A DNA stretch of 6,713 bases. Origin: a bacterium. Its GTDB lineage: Bacteria; UBA9089. Within the stretch, counting starts at the first letter, position 1; each line of letters starts with the position of its first letter. The notes under the pieces were generated by a model that saw nothing but the letters and a program-made list of their open reading frames with translations, was not told the DNA's origin and ran no database searches. The stretch lies in NCBI GenBank assembly GCA_003485015.1, contig DNCN01000106.1:1-6713 (forward strand), written 5' to 3'. Shown piece after piece: positions 1-6,235 of the stretch. A program made the translations under genes and the position numbers.

Positions 1-1
1 G

Positions 2-529
2 GATATCCAATCTTTGAACCTCAAGTACAAGTGGTATTCGGCCTGGCCTAAGATGATCCTTGGGTTTGGAGGGCGATCCTTCCACCGGATCAATCTCTCT
101 TCGATGAGTGAGGCCACCGAAACAGCGGACAAGCTCAATGAATTAAGGACTACCCTTGCAAAAGAGAAGGAGGGTGAGTTCTCACCCTTGTGCCCAAAAT
201 GTCTTAAGGCCGTAAATTGGAAGGATAGAATCTGCCCAAACTGCCAATACAGATTCAAAAGCCTCAGGTTAGGAATTCTTCTTTCCATATTGATTCCCGG
301 CACAGGCCAGATCTATAACCAGCAGGTGATTAAAGGGGCAATCATTCTTCTCTTATGGGTCTCCCTGATTCTCTTTGAGATAGTCTATCCACTCTACCTT
401 GGGGTGGTTACTAAAAAGGTGGAGTTCACCCTCTTTGAAGATTGGTGGAGGGTTGCAATTCTTGTTATTTCTCTTCTTCCTATCTGGACATTTGCCTTTA
501 TAGATATTATCCGGAACATAAAGAAATAG
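2..529 (+). CDS. Zinc-ribbon membrane protein with GTGQIYN motif (5' partial)
   Basis: The frame is open to the left edge, so the true start probably lies outside the window; the first start codon inside, TTG at 14, has no visible ribosome binding site. Numbering from that TTG, residues 60-77 form a short zinc ribbon (CPKC, 10 residues, CPNC). Next comes a hydrophobic stretch with GTGQIYN (96-102), matching the PG-GQ-YN signature of small TM2-like bacterial membrane proteins, followed by helices at about 107-127 and 145-165. The first ~50 residues, including RINLSSMSEATETADKLN, resemble the closing strand and helix of a PH-like domain, but too little is present to be sure. No enzymatic residues are seen. 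Probable role: membrane protein with a cytoplasmic metal-binding ribbon, function unknown. The next gene starts 13 bases downstream, so the two are probably co-transcribed. Confidence 0.75.
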   Translation, partial: DIQSLNLKYKWYSAWPKMILGFGGRSFHRINLSSMSEATETADKLNELRTTLAKEKEGEFSPLCPKCLKAVNWKDRICPNCQYRFKSLRLGILLSILIPGTGQIYNQQVIKGAIILLLWVSLILFEIVYPLYLGVVTKKVEFTLFEDWWRVAILVISLLPIWTFAFIDIIRNIKK

Positions 530-542
530 AAAGGAGAGGCTT

Positions 543-1826
543 ATGTTTCTTCCTCCAGAGACCCAAAGTATAGATTTGGATGGATATCTTAGGGTTATTG
601 AGTACTTTTCATGGATTGGCTTTCTATTTTGGCCGCTGGTTTTAGCTGCCCTGGTCCTCTTCCTCGTTAAGAAGAGAACAGGGGTTCCCTCGAAGGCCAA
701 AAGGCCCTTTGAAATGGTCTTTACCACCATTCTCTGGTTAACCTTCTTCGTTTTGTTAGCTGGTTATTCCCCATCTCTTGTCTCGAGCTACCTGAAGTTA
801 TCCTGGTTCACTGGTGGTCTTCTAATTAAGATCTTTCTCCTTGCCATCCTGGTTTTTAGCAATGTTATCATCCTGGGGAGTAGAAAGGATGAATTTAGCA
901 CCAGATCGCTTTGGGCTATCCTCTTTACTACCACACTATTGATTGGGATAGGACTTCTGATCGACATTGAGCTAAAGAGCGGCCTCTTATTGGATGTGAC
1001 AAAGGCCCCTCCTGGCTTGGCCTGGCCAAAACGGGTCGAGATCAAAAAATGCCAGGCCATAATTGAAAAGGAGCCCTTAAGTGAGAGGGCGGCCAGGGCC
1101 CACTATAAACTGGGGCTTATCTACATGGAGAAGGAGAAAGACCCATCAAATGCCTTGGAAGAATGGAGGAACTTTCTCTCCTTTCCCTCCTTAGACAAGA
1201 AGACCAGAGCTTTGGGGCAGCTTAAATTAGCCAAGACCTATCTCTGTCTGAAGGAATACCCTCAAGCTATTGAGACATTTGAGGATATAATAAAAGATTC
1301 GATAGATCCCTCCCTTTTGGCTTCGGCCTATGAGGAATTGGCCAAGCTATATCAAGAGGATTTAAAGGACTACGAGAAGGCAATCGAGAGTTGGAAGGGG
1401 TATTTAAAGCTGAAGGGTTTAGAGCCTTCTCAATACGGCACGGCGGCCTCAAATATACTGGAGTGTTACTATCAATCCTTGAGGTTTGAAGAATGCCTTA
1501 ACTTTGCTAAAGAGCTATTAAATAAAAAGAAGAAGGAGAAGTTTGGATATAAGATTTGGGAGATCGAAAGAAGGATTGAGTTCATAGAGAAGAATCCAGA
1601 TTATGACTACGAACCATTGAGACTTTATGTGAAGAAGGATTTTGAGGGGATCTTAGAGAGGTATCCCAACTCCAACTTAGCGACTGAGGTCTTAACCGAA
1701 TTAGGCAAGAGAAGAGCTACTGAAGAGACAAAGAGATTTTATGAAGAGATTATTAAAAGGCACCCCCAGACCAAAGCCGCCTCATCTGCCAGAGACTATT
1801 TAAAGAAGATGGCTTCCCAAGATTAG
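543..1826 (+). CDS. Four-helix membrane protein with C-terminal TPR domain
   Basis: The ATG at 543 follows a good ribosome binding site (AAGGAGAGG, 531-539), 13 bases after the previous stop. The 427-residue product has four predicted membrane helices (about 22-42, 57-76, 91-112 and 122-142) and then a long charged region. That region carries tetratricopeptide-type repeats: 184-214 (HYKLGLIYMEKEKDPSNALE), 223-256 (LAKTYLCLKEYPQAIETFE), 260-290 (YEELAKLYQEDLKDYEKAIE) and a weaker one at 298-326. Two degenerate units near the C-terminus contain LERYPNS and IKRHPQT, as in TPRs of outer-membrane assembly or Tol-Pal-associated proteins. TPRs bind proteins, so a scaffold or recruitment role at the membrane is inferred; no partner can be named. 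With an even number of helices and no signal peptide, both ends probably lie on the same side. It looks intact. By eye its codons are richer in G/C than those of the genes downstream. Confidence 0.85.
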   Translation: MFLPPETQSIDLDGYLRVIEYFSWIGFLFWPLVLAALVLFLVKKRTGVPSKAKRPFEMVFTTILWLTFFVLLAGYSPSLVSSYLKLSWFTGGLLIKIFLLAILVFSNVIILGSRKDEFSTRSLWAILFTTTLLIGIGLLIDIELKSGLLLDVTKAPPGLAWPKRVEIKKCQAIIEKEPLSERAARAHYKLGLIYMEKEKDPSNALEEWRNFLSFPSLDKKTRALGQLKLAKTYLCLKEYPQAIETFEDIIKDSIDPSLLASAYEELAKLYQEDLKDYEKAIESWKGYLKLKGLEPSQYGTAASNILECYYQSLRFEECLNFAKELLNKKKKEKFGYKIWEIERRIEFIEKNPDYDYEPLRLYVKKDFEGILERYPNSNLATEVLTELGKRRATEETKRFYEEIIKRHPQTKAASSARDYLKKMASQD

Positions 1827-1902
1827 AGAGAATCTGAAGGTTTATAGGCATGCCTTAGATAAAATTCTCGCACACCAAAGAGAAGAGATTAATGGAATAA
1901 TT

Positions 1903-2460
1903 ATGGTAAGGAAAAAGAGGGTCAAGGGAGTCTTAAGAGAATTTGAAGGTTTTCATTTTGCCTTCATAAGAGCAATTTCATTAAAAGAGATATTAAGTCT
2001 CCCCTTGAATATATTCAAAAATAAATTTTTGGTGCTCACAACCATTGATTGTGATAGTGCCGGTGAATGGCTTGAAAGATACACAGAAAGGGAGCTTCTT
2101 AGACTAAACATCCGTTATAAGCGCCTCCTGGATGTATGTTTAATCTATCCGGAATCCCTTGATGCCTTTTTAAAAGAAGACTACTTTGTTGGAGGAGATG
2201 CGTTTTACATCACCTCCAAAGAGCCATCGGATGATCAATTAAAGAGGATTAAAGGTGGTGGTTGCGGAGATTTTTCATGGGGAATTTCAGAATGTGTATT
2301 AAAAACAATGAAGCTAATAGAAGCTGAGGCATACTTTTCTGATGGCTATACAGGTATCTCAATAGCATGTAAAGATAGATGCCTCATTGAAGAGATAGTT
2401 CAAAAACTCAGAGAAGAGTGGAATATTGATCTTGAAGAAGATTCAAAAAAAGAATCTTAG
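1903..2460 (+). CDS. Soluble protein of unknown family
   Basis: A 185-residue product that I do not recognise. It has no signal peptide or membrane helix and a mixed alpha/beta composition. Cysteines are scattered (50, 79, 121, 131, 156, 160), with a glycine-rich GGGCGDFSWG loop at 118-127 and an acidic, lysine-ending C-terminus; the cysteines show no clear metal-binding spacing. The ATG at 1903 is the only conventional start, but it lacks a convincing ribosome binding site (a weak GAAGAGA lies 14 bases upstream). The same frame is open back to 1804 without any ATG, GTG or TTG, and its translation (for example VYRHALDKILAHQREEIN) looks protein-like, so the N-terminus is uncertain. The next gene begins 21 bases downstream, which suggests one transcript. 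Confidence 0.65.
   Translation: MVRKKRVKGVLREFEGFHFAFIRAISLKEILSLPLNIFKNKFLVLTTIDCDSAGEWLERYTERELLRLNIRYKRLLDVCLIYPESLDAFLKEDYFVGGDAFYITSKEPSDDQLKRIKGGGCGDFSWGISECVLKTMKLIEAEAYFSDGYTGISIACKDRCLIEEIVQKLREEWNIDLEEDSKKES
2438..2458. repeat. 7-bp inverted repeat with A7 loop at a stop codon
   Basis: AAGATTC (2438-2444) and GAATCTT (2452-2458) are perfect complements separated by seven A residues; the right arm reaches into the stop codon of the upstream gene. There is no T-tract after it, so it is not a standard terminator. It might affect translation or mRNA stability between the two genes, or be chance in a Lys-rich tail. Confidence 0.4.
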
Positions 2461-2481
2461 ATTAAGAGGCAATGAGTCAAT

Positions 2482-3143
2482 ATGAAAAACATTCTGAGAT
2501 TCATTGGTAAAAGAAAAGTTCTTTGTCTATCTCTATATGCTATTCCTCTGCTTTTGCTTTATAAATTTCTATACTCTCATTTTGATCCACAAACTACAGT
2601 AGACAATCTCTATCTACTGGGAACCGTTGGACTTGTGTTTAGATTGGGATGGAGGATTGTTAATTCAATTGGAAAGAAAGATAACAGAAAAGATGTATTA
2701 CTTAGGATTAAAGGTTTCCCCCGGGTGCCTTTTCTCTAACACTAACTCTATTTTGCATGCTTGCTCCTCCTTTTTTAATTGCCCTTTTAATAGTTCTTGG
2801 TGAAGAAGAAGGAATAATGTGTCCGCTTTTAGTCTTCTTTGTCTCTCATTTAATGAACCGGGGATACTCGGATCTTATAATAGATGAGTGGCTCTTTACA
2901 GAGGAAGGAATCTTCTTAAACAATCGTCTATGTGGAAAGTGGAGTGATTTCGTTGGATATAGAATGCCTCTCTACTTTGATGCACCTCCGGATGTAAAGA
3001 CGTTTACTCTCATAAAAAAGATTAAGGATATCTTTGGGAGAACCCGAGAGGAGGATATTTACCTTCAAGCCTCCCGTTCCCAGATAGAGGGGATAAGGGA
3101 ACTGATGGAGGAGAGGGGTATCAAGGAAAGAGATATCTACTAA
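2482..3143 (+). CDS. Membrane protein with C-terminal PH-like domain, split by -1 frameshift
   Basis: Two reading frames make one protein. The first (2482-2739, 85 residues) has helices at about 14-31 and 44-60 and stops soon after LLRIKGFP. The second frame is open from 2712 and continues PPGAFSLTLTLF into two more helices, ending at 3143. Joining them by a -1 shift at 2715-2721 gives about 220 residues: four helices, then a soluble tail containing WLFTEEGIFLNNRLCGKWSD and a final amphipathic helix (SQIEGIRELMEERG). The pattern of strand-rich 'teeGi....W.d' followed by a closing helix resembles YcxB/DUF5673-type bacterial PH-like domains; this is inferred from pattern only. The ATG at 2757 has no ribosome binding site and sits inside a helix, so a separate second gene is unlikely. 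AAGAGG at 2464-2469 is the probable, rather distant, binding site for the first ATG. The shift could be a real mutation, a base-call error in the C5 run, or programmed. Confidence 0.65.
2715..2721 (+). other. Candidate -1 slippery heptamer TTTCCCC
   Basis: In the upstream frame the bases read T TTC CCC, which fits the X XXY YYZ form of -1 frameshift sites. Slipping back one base gives TTT CCC and enters the open downstream frame, avoiding the stop at 2737-2739. The heptamer overlaps a run of five C and then three G, which is also a typical place for an indel. I see no clear stimulatory hairpin directly after it. Confidence 0.35.
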
Positions 3144-3230
3144 GAAACTGACCCAGGGAGTGATCAGGGCGAGGAGAAGTAAAGCTTTGATCAATTACGA
3201 TTTTTTAATAAATCCAAATAGCTGTATTTT

Positions 3231-3236
3231 GGAGGT
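3231..3236 (+). promoter_or_regulatory. Ribosome binding site GGAGGT
   Basis: GGAGGT lies three bases before the ATG at 3240. The motif is very strong although the spacing is short, and it fixes the start of the pilin-domain protein. The 96-base gap before this gene shows no clear terminator or promoter. Confidence 0.7.
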
Positions 3237-3239
3237 AAT

Positions 3240-3818
3240 ATGAATTTTAGGGAACAGTTATGGAGTTCACCACTTTCCTTTAAAGTTCTCAATTTTTTGG
3301 GAGCAGCCTCTCCCTTCATATTGCTTATTGTAATGGTTATGGTAATAGGGTGGGCCAAGAGCTCTGGAAGAATAAAGCTTACCCCAATTATCATTGTGGG
3401 GTTCGTTTTAATATGGTTTGTCTTATCTATTTTTTTCAATTGTTTTCTCTTTTCAGTAGCACCTCCTTACCGGCTAAGCTATGAAGAGTATGCTCGGGCA
3501 AGGGAGAATGCAACAAGGGGAAATATAGGGGCCTTAAGAGGCTGTATTGAAAAATACTATGTCCAAAATGGGGAGTGGCCAAAGAGATTGGACGGTGATA
3601 ATTTCATTAATTTTCTGTGTGAGGGGAGTGGGCCAAAGGAACTTCCAAATGCACTACTTAGGCCTGATGTCAAAAATAATAGAAGCAACCAAGTGACCCA
3701 CAGGACCATTAATGATTTAAACAGTACTGGAGGCTGGCTATACGACAGCACCACAGGCAAGATCTGGATCAATCACACAGCCAATGATTCTAAAGGTGTG
3801 CCTTACAGCAGCTATTGA
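3240..3818 (+). CDS. Two-helix membrane protein with pseudopilin-like C-terminal domain
   Basis: The 192-residue product has hydrophobic helices at about 17-38 and 46-70. The globular part that follows closely resembles the soluble region of type IV pilin or type II secretion G-like pseudopilins: YARARENATRGNIGALRGCI (84-103) is the helix that normally follows the pilin N-terminal stem, YYVQNGEWPKRLD follows at 106-118, and the C-terminus has GGWLYDSTTGKIWIN (164-178) then NDSKGVPYSSY (182-192), the usual 'GGW-YD-TG-v-vN ... D-KG--yS-y' ending. The prepilin signal (G followed by FTLIE with Glu5) and the single pilin stem helix are absent and replaced by a two-helix anchor. It is therefore unlikely to be cleaved by prepilin peptidase or packed into a normal pilus. 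It may hold a pilin-like domain at the outer face of the membrane, perhaps interacting with a pilus or secretion machine. No pilus assembly genes are in the window. Confidence 0.75.
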   Translation: MNFREQLWSSPLSFKVLNFLGAASPFILLIVMVMVIGWAKSSGRIKLTPIIIVGFVLIWFVLSIFFNCFLFSVAPPYRLSYEEYARARENATRGNIGALRGCIEKYYVQNGEWPKRLDGDNFINFLCEGSGPKELPNALLRPDVKNNRSNQVTHRTINDLNSTGGWLYDSTTGKIWINHTANDSKGVPYSSY

Positions 3819-3871
3819 AGATGTGACCTCCCCCGTGCTTATAGGACCCTATAGAATAGCTAAAGTAAATA

Positions 3872-3893
3872 GTATTCCCATGTCATAGAATAC
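3872..3893. repeat. 6-bp inverted repeat in intergenic gap
   Basis: GTATTC (3872-3877) and GAATAC (3888-3893) are perfect complements spaced by ten bases, in the 144-base gap before the TTG-start gene. The arrangement is compatible with an operator for a dimeric repressor, but six base pairs can easily arise by chance. Confidence 0.25.
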
Positions 3894-3948
3894 CCCTTGG
3901 GCAATCTCAGGGTAGTAGAAGGCGTGTATGACTTTAACAAATCTGTGT

Positions 3949-3957
3949 GAGGAGGAA
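3949..3957 (+). promoter_or_regulatory. Ribosome binding site supporting a TTG start
   Basis: GAGGAGGAA ends five bases before TTG at 3963, and its AGGAGG core is seven bases from it. No ATG or GTG is better placed, so this site decides the start of the membrane protein that follows. Confidence 0.65.
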
Positions 3958-3962
3958 TAAGC

Positions 3963-4265
3963 TTGGATTCCATTTGGTCACTAATACTAGCATTCTTGTT
4001 TCCCTTTCTTCTAATTCTGGATATAATAGCTCTCCCATTGTTGGTAAGCTTCATAATCTTAGGGATTATTATCCTTCGGTATAGAATTAGAGGAAGGAAG
4101 AGACACTTTACCTTAGAAAAGGCATTTATAATTGTATTTGTTATTTCTTTATTTACGGTAAAGTCTCTTGGATGGATATTGCATCGCCTGAACTTACATA
4201 AACCCTTTGTCACATATACCGAAAGGAGGGGATTTGTGAATCCTCAAAAGTGTATATTCCATTAA
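3963..4265 (+). CDS. Multi-helix membrane protein, probable N-terminal part of frameshifted FG-GAP protein
   Basis: TTG start behind a strong ribosome binding site. The 100-residue product is mostly membrane: a long hydrophobic stretch at about 4-39 (one hairpin or two close helices), a basic loop (RYRIRGRKRHFTLEK, 39-53) that should lie in the cytoplasm, and another helix at about 54-73. The tail after it ends at 4265. From 4240 the adjacent frame is open and encodes calcium-loop repeats, with no usable start of its own in that frame for the first 62 codons. A single +1 shift between 4240 and 4263 would make one membrane-anchored FG-GAP protein of about 355 residues. Alternatively this is a complete small membrane protein and a separate downstream gene begins at GTG 4236 with its own indel. 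I cannot name a family for the membrane part. Confidence 0.55.
   Translation: MDSIWSLILAFLFPFLLILDIIALPLLVSFIILGIIILRYRIRGRKRHFTLEKAFIIVFVISLFTVKSLGWILHRLNLHKPFVTYTERRGFVNPQKCIFH
4222..4231 (+). promoter_or_regulatory. Strong internal Shine-Dalgarno AAAGGAGGGG
   Basis: This site lies within the end of the preceding ORF, about six bases before GTG at 4236. That GTG is in the preceding frame and reaches the same stop at 4263-4265, so it does not by itself open the FG-GAP frame. The site could mark the start of a separate FG-GAP gene that has since suffered a one-base change, or act as an internal stimulator of frameshifting. Confidence 0.45.
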
Positions 4266-5031
4266 GTCTACCGAATCTTCTCTACCATATGTTGGATATA
4301 TTAATTTTGACGGGAAAAACGATATCGCGTACGGAGGAGAGGTCTTTATTCAGACCGAGGAGGGCACGCTAAAAAAGCAGAAAGGGATTAGTTACGATAA
4401 TAACTTCAGTATCAGTAAGAAGATTATGAGCCACGAAGAAAGAATCAAAAATTTAGGTAAGATCAGATCAGGTGTTCTTGTCGGAGATATCAACAATCAG
4501 GCCACGGTAATACTGATCTGTGAAAATGGACTGAGAAATATCCCAAAGTCAGATATAAGTAAATACACCATTCCAAAACTGATAGAGGATTATCCGGCGA
4601 TTAATATGAGCGCAAATGAGATCCTATTCGAAGACTTTAATAACGATGAGAAGGAGGATATGATCATTAGAAGTCGTAGAACAATATGGATATTTTTCCA
4701 AAAAGATTTAACGCTGATGATCCCCAAAAAACTTGAACTTGAAATCACTGTACCAATAAGAAAAATGGCTATTGCTGATATTACAAATGATGGCATTTGT
4801 GATGTTGTAATTCTTACCACTAGCACTAGTATACCGGTATGGAGAAGACCTTGTCAGATCATGATATATCCCAAAAGAAGAGATGGAACTTTGGATCATC
4901 CAGAATCTCACTTTGCAGGATATCTCTCCATAGATATGGCTATTGGAGATATTAATAGTGACGGAAAGAATGATATCGTTGTCAGTAACCATCTCTCAAG
5001 AACCATCAGTGTCTTTACCAACGCAATGTAA
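4240..5031 (+). CDS. FG-GAP/VCBS-repeat protein (start unresolved, frame-shifted from upstream)
   Basis: The frame is open from 4240, just after TGA at 4237-4239, to the stop at 5029-5031 (263 codons). Calcium-loop motifs of the DxNxDGxxD type recur: GYINFDGKNDIAYGG (from 4294), a degenerate VGDINNQATVILI, then, numbering from ATG 4426, EDFNNDEKEDMII (69-81), IADITNDGICDVVIL (116-130) and IGDINSDGKNDIVVS (173-187). These are FG-GAP/VCBS blades, which form extracellular beta-propellers in integrin-like and surface proteins and bind Ca2+. ATG 4426 was rejected as the start because a clear repeat lies before it and no ribosome binding site precedes it. About five blades are visible, fewer than the usual seven. 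If joined to the upstream membrane ORF, the propeller would sit outside the membrane. The next gene starts 24 bases later. Confidence 0.7.
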   Translation: MLKSVYSIKSTESSLPYVGYINFDGKNDIAYGGEVFIQTEEGTLKKQKGISYDNNFSISKKIMSHEERIKNLGKIRSGVLVGDINNQATVILICENGLRNIPKSDISKYTIPKLIEDYPAINMSANEILFEDFNNDEKEDMIIRSRRTIWIFFQKDLTLMIPKKLELEITVPIRKMAIADITNDGICDVVILTTSTSIPVWRRPCQIMIYPKRRDGTLDHPESHFAGYLSIDMAIGDINSDGKNDIVVSNHLSRTISVFTNAM

Positions 5032-5039
5032 TTTAGTCC

Positions 5040-5047
5040 GGAGGAGA
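5040..5047 (+). promoter_or_regulatory. Ribosome binding site GGAGGAGA
   Basis: This lies eight bases before ATG 5056 and fixes the start of the PepSY-like protein. The gap after the FG-GAP stop is only 24 bases, with no terminator, so both genes are probably on one transcript. Confidence 0.7.
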
Positions 5048-5055
5048 TAACCAAA

Positions 5056-6228
5056 ATGGGTAAAAGAAAATCCTTCACACTTCTATTCTTTCTAAACAAT
5101 AACACTATGATTTTAATGGCTTTTGTAGCACTCTTACTAATTCCTGTGTTAGGATTAATAGGAGGAGGGATTAGTTTTGCAAAGACCCGGCTCCCGTATG
5201 AGTCTTTAAAAGAAAAGAAGGGTAATTCAACCCATACCCAAATGATCTCAGAGGACGAAGCTATAAAGATAGCTGAAACTTTCTGGAGGAGAGCAGAAGC
5301 TTTCCCTAAAGATAAAGGTTATAAAGCTATAGCTAAGTATCTTTGGAAGGAAGAACACGAGAGAGATTTATGTCGTACATATTTTATTTTGACAGCCTTT
5401 AGATTTGATAAATTCTCCCTAATGGCCTATATTGATCCAAGGATAAATGATGTCTGCTGGGCTTATTCTTATAAAGGGAAGAGTGTTGGCAGAAAAGGCA
5501 AGAAGACAGAGATACTCAAAAAAGCGGAGGAGTTTTTAGAAAGGGTTGGCAGACCCAAGGACATCAAGCTGAAATCAGTGATGTTTATCAGAGATAGTAT
5601 ATTTAATCCAGAGTCTTATCAGGGTCAGGAAGATCAGGGATGGTGGATGGTACACTTTGCAAGGGTATATGAAGGATACGAATTCTATCCATATCCTTCT
5701 AACGCCTTGGGTTTTCTATATGAGCATATGGGAAATGGGGTTTGGATGAGGATAGTCGATGGAGAGATTATAGAATATGTCAATAATCATTGGGCAAAAG
5801 AGCCTTCCACAACAGAGGTTAAGTTTTCTAAAAAAGAGGCCATTAAGCTTGTTCAAGGAGAATTTAGAAAAGAAATACTGAGTGACTTCTTTTTTGAGAA
5901 TCCAGATGGAATTATCCATCGCTTACAATTTCAAGGAAAGGTTCTCTATGCAGACCTATACATTGTCACGCCCTCTACTTTTCTATGGGAAAAGGAGCTC
6001 GGTAAATCTTGGAAAAAAGGTGAAGAGTCTCGATTGGCTTGGGTCGTCGTATTAAAGTTTATAGATTTATTCAAATTTATGAAATTTATAGACACCTTTG
6101 GAGATTGTTATTATACATTCTTTGTGGACGCAGAGAATGGCAAGATCTTAAGCACAGAACATTGGGGTTCAGAATCTTCTTTTTTTGAGATCAATTTAGC
6201 CCAGCTTACAGGCAAGCTAGATGAATAG
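5056..6228 (+). CDS. Membrane-anchored exported protein with PepSY/YcdB-type repeats
   Basis: The 390-residue product has a basic N-terminus (MGKRK) and a hydrophobic segment at about 18-42, read as an uncleaved anchor or signal peptide, so most of the protein is extracytoplasmic. Repeated features match YcdB/YcdC- and PepSY-type modules. Helical openings are ISEDEAIKIAETFWRRA (65-81), TEILKKAEEFLERVG (151-165) and VKFSKKEAIKLVQGEF (255-270). Strand blocks are WWMVHFARVYEGYEF (196-210) with IVDGEIIEYVNNHW (233-246), and near the end RLAWVVVLK (326-334) with YTFFVDAENGKIL (353-365), the classic 'y-vfVDA-tG-il' PepSY close. No HExxH or other protease motif is seen, so it is not itself a peptidase. 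PepSY domains are often inhibitors or regulators of extracellular proteases, or envelope adaptors; the role here is inferred only. It appears intact and is the last intact gene of the cluster. Confidence 0.75.
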   Translation: MGKRKSFTLLFFLNNNTMILMAFVALLLIPVLGLIGGGISFAKTRLPYESLKEKKGNSTHTQMISEDEAIKIAETFWRRAEAFPKDKGYKAIAKYLWKEEHERDLCRTYFILTAFRFDKFSLMAYIDPRINDVCWAYSYKGKSVGRKGKKTEILKKAEEFLERVGRPKDIKLKSVMFIRDSIFNPESYQGQEDQGWWMVHFARVYEGYEFYPYPSNALGFLYEHMGNGVWMRIVDGEIIEYVNNHWAKEPSTTEVKFSKKEAIKLVQGEFRKEILSDFFFENPDGIIHRLQFQGKVLYADLYIVTPSTFLWEKELGKSWKKGEESRLAWVVVLKFIDLFKFMKFIDTFGDCYYTFFVDAENGKILSTEHWGSESSFFEINLAQLTGKLDE

Positions 6229-6235
6229 TTAATCC

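Noticed and set aside
353..730. Minus-strand ORF of 125 residues
   Set aside because: It overlaps two well-supported plus-strand genes, has unlikely composition and shows no motif. The other minus-strand ORFs up to 5919 were rejected for the same reasons.
2757..3143. Separate gene starting at ATG 2757
   Set aside because: No ribosome binding site; the frame is open upstream to 2712 with hydrophobic sequence that completes a membrane helix begun by the previous frame.
3181..3211. Terminator (TTGATCAA palindrome plus T6) or promoter before the pilin-domain gene
   Set aside because: The palindrome is not GC-rich and is separated from the T-run by unpaired bases; the -35-like TTGATC and -10-like TAATAA are only 13 bases apart.
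3840..3853. Inverted repeat TATAGG/CCTATA
   Set aside because: The two-base loop is too small for a hairpin and the arms are short.
4426..5031. FG-GAP gene starting at ATG 4426
   Set aside because: A clear FG-GAP calcium loop is encoded upstream in the same frame from 4294, and no ribosome binding site precedes the ATG.
5056..5100. Possible prepilin signal (KSFTLLFF) in the PepSY-like protein
   Set aside because: No Gly before the FTL and no Glu at +5; the following sequence is an ordinary membrane anchor.
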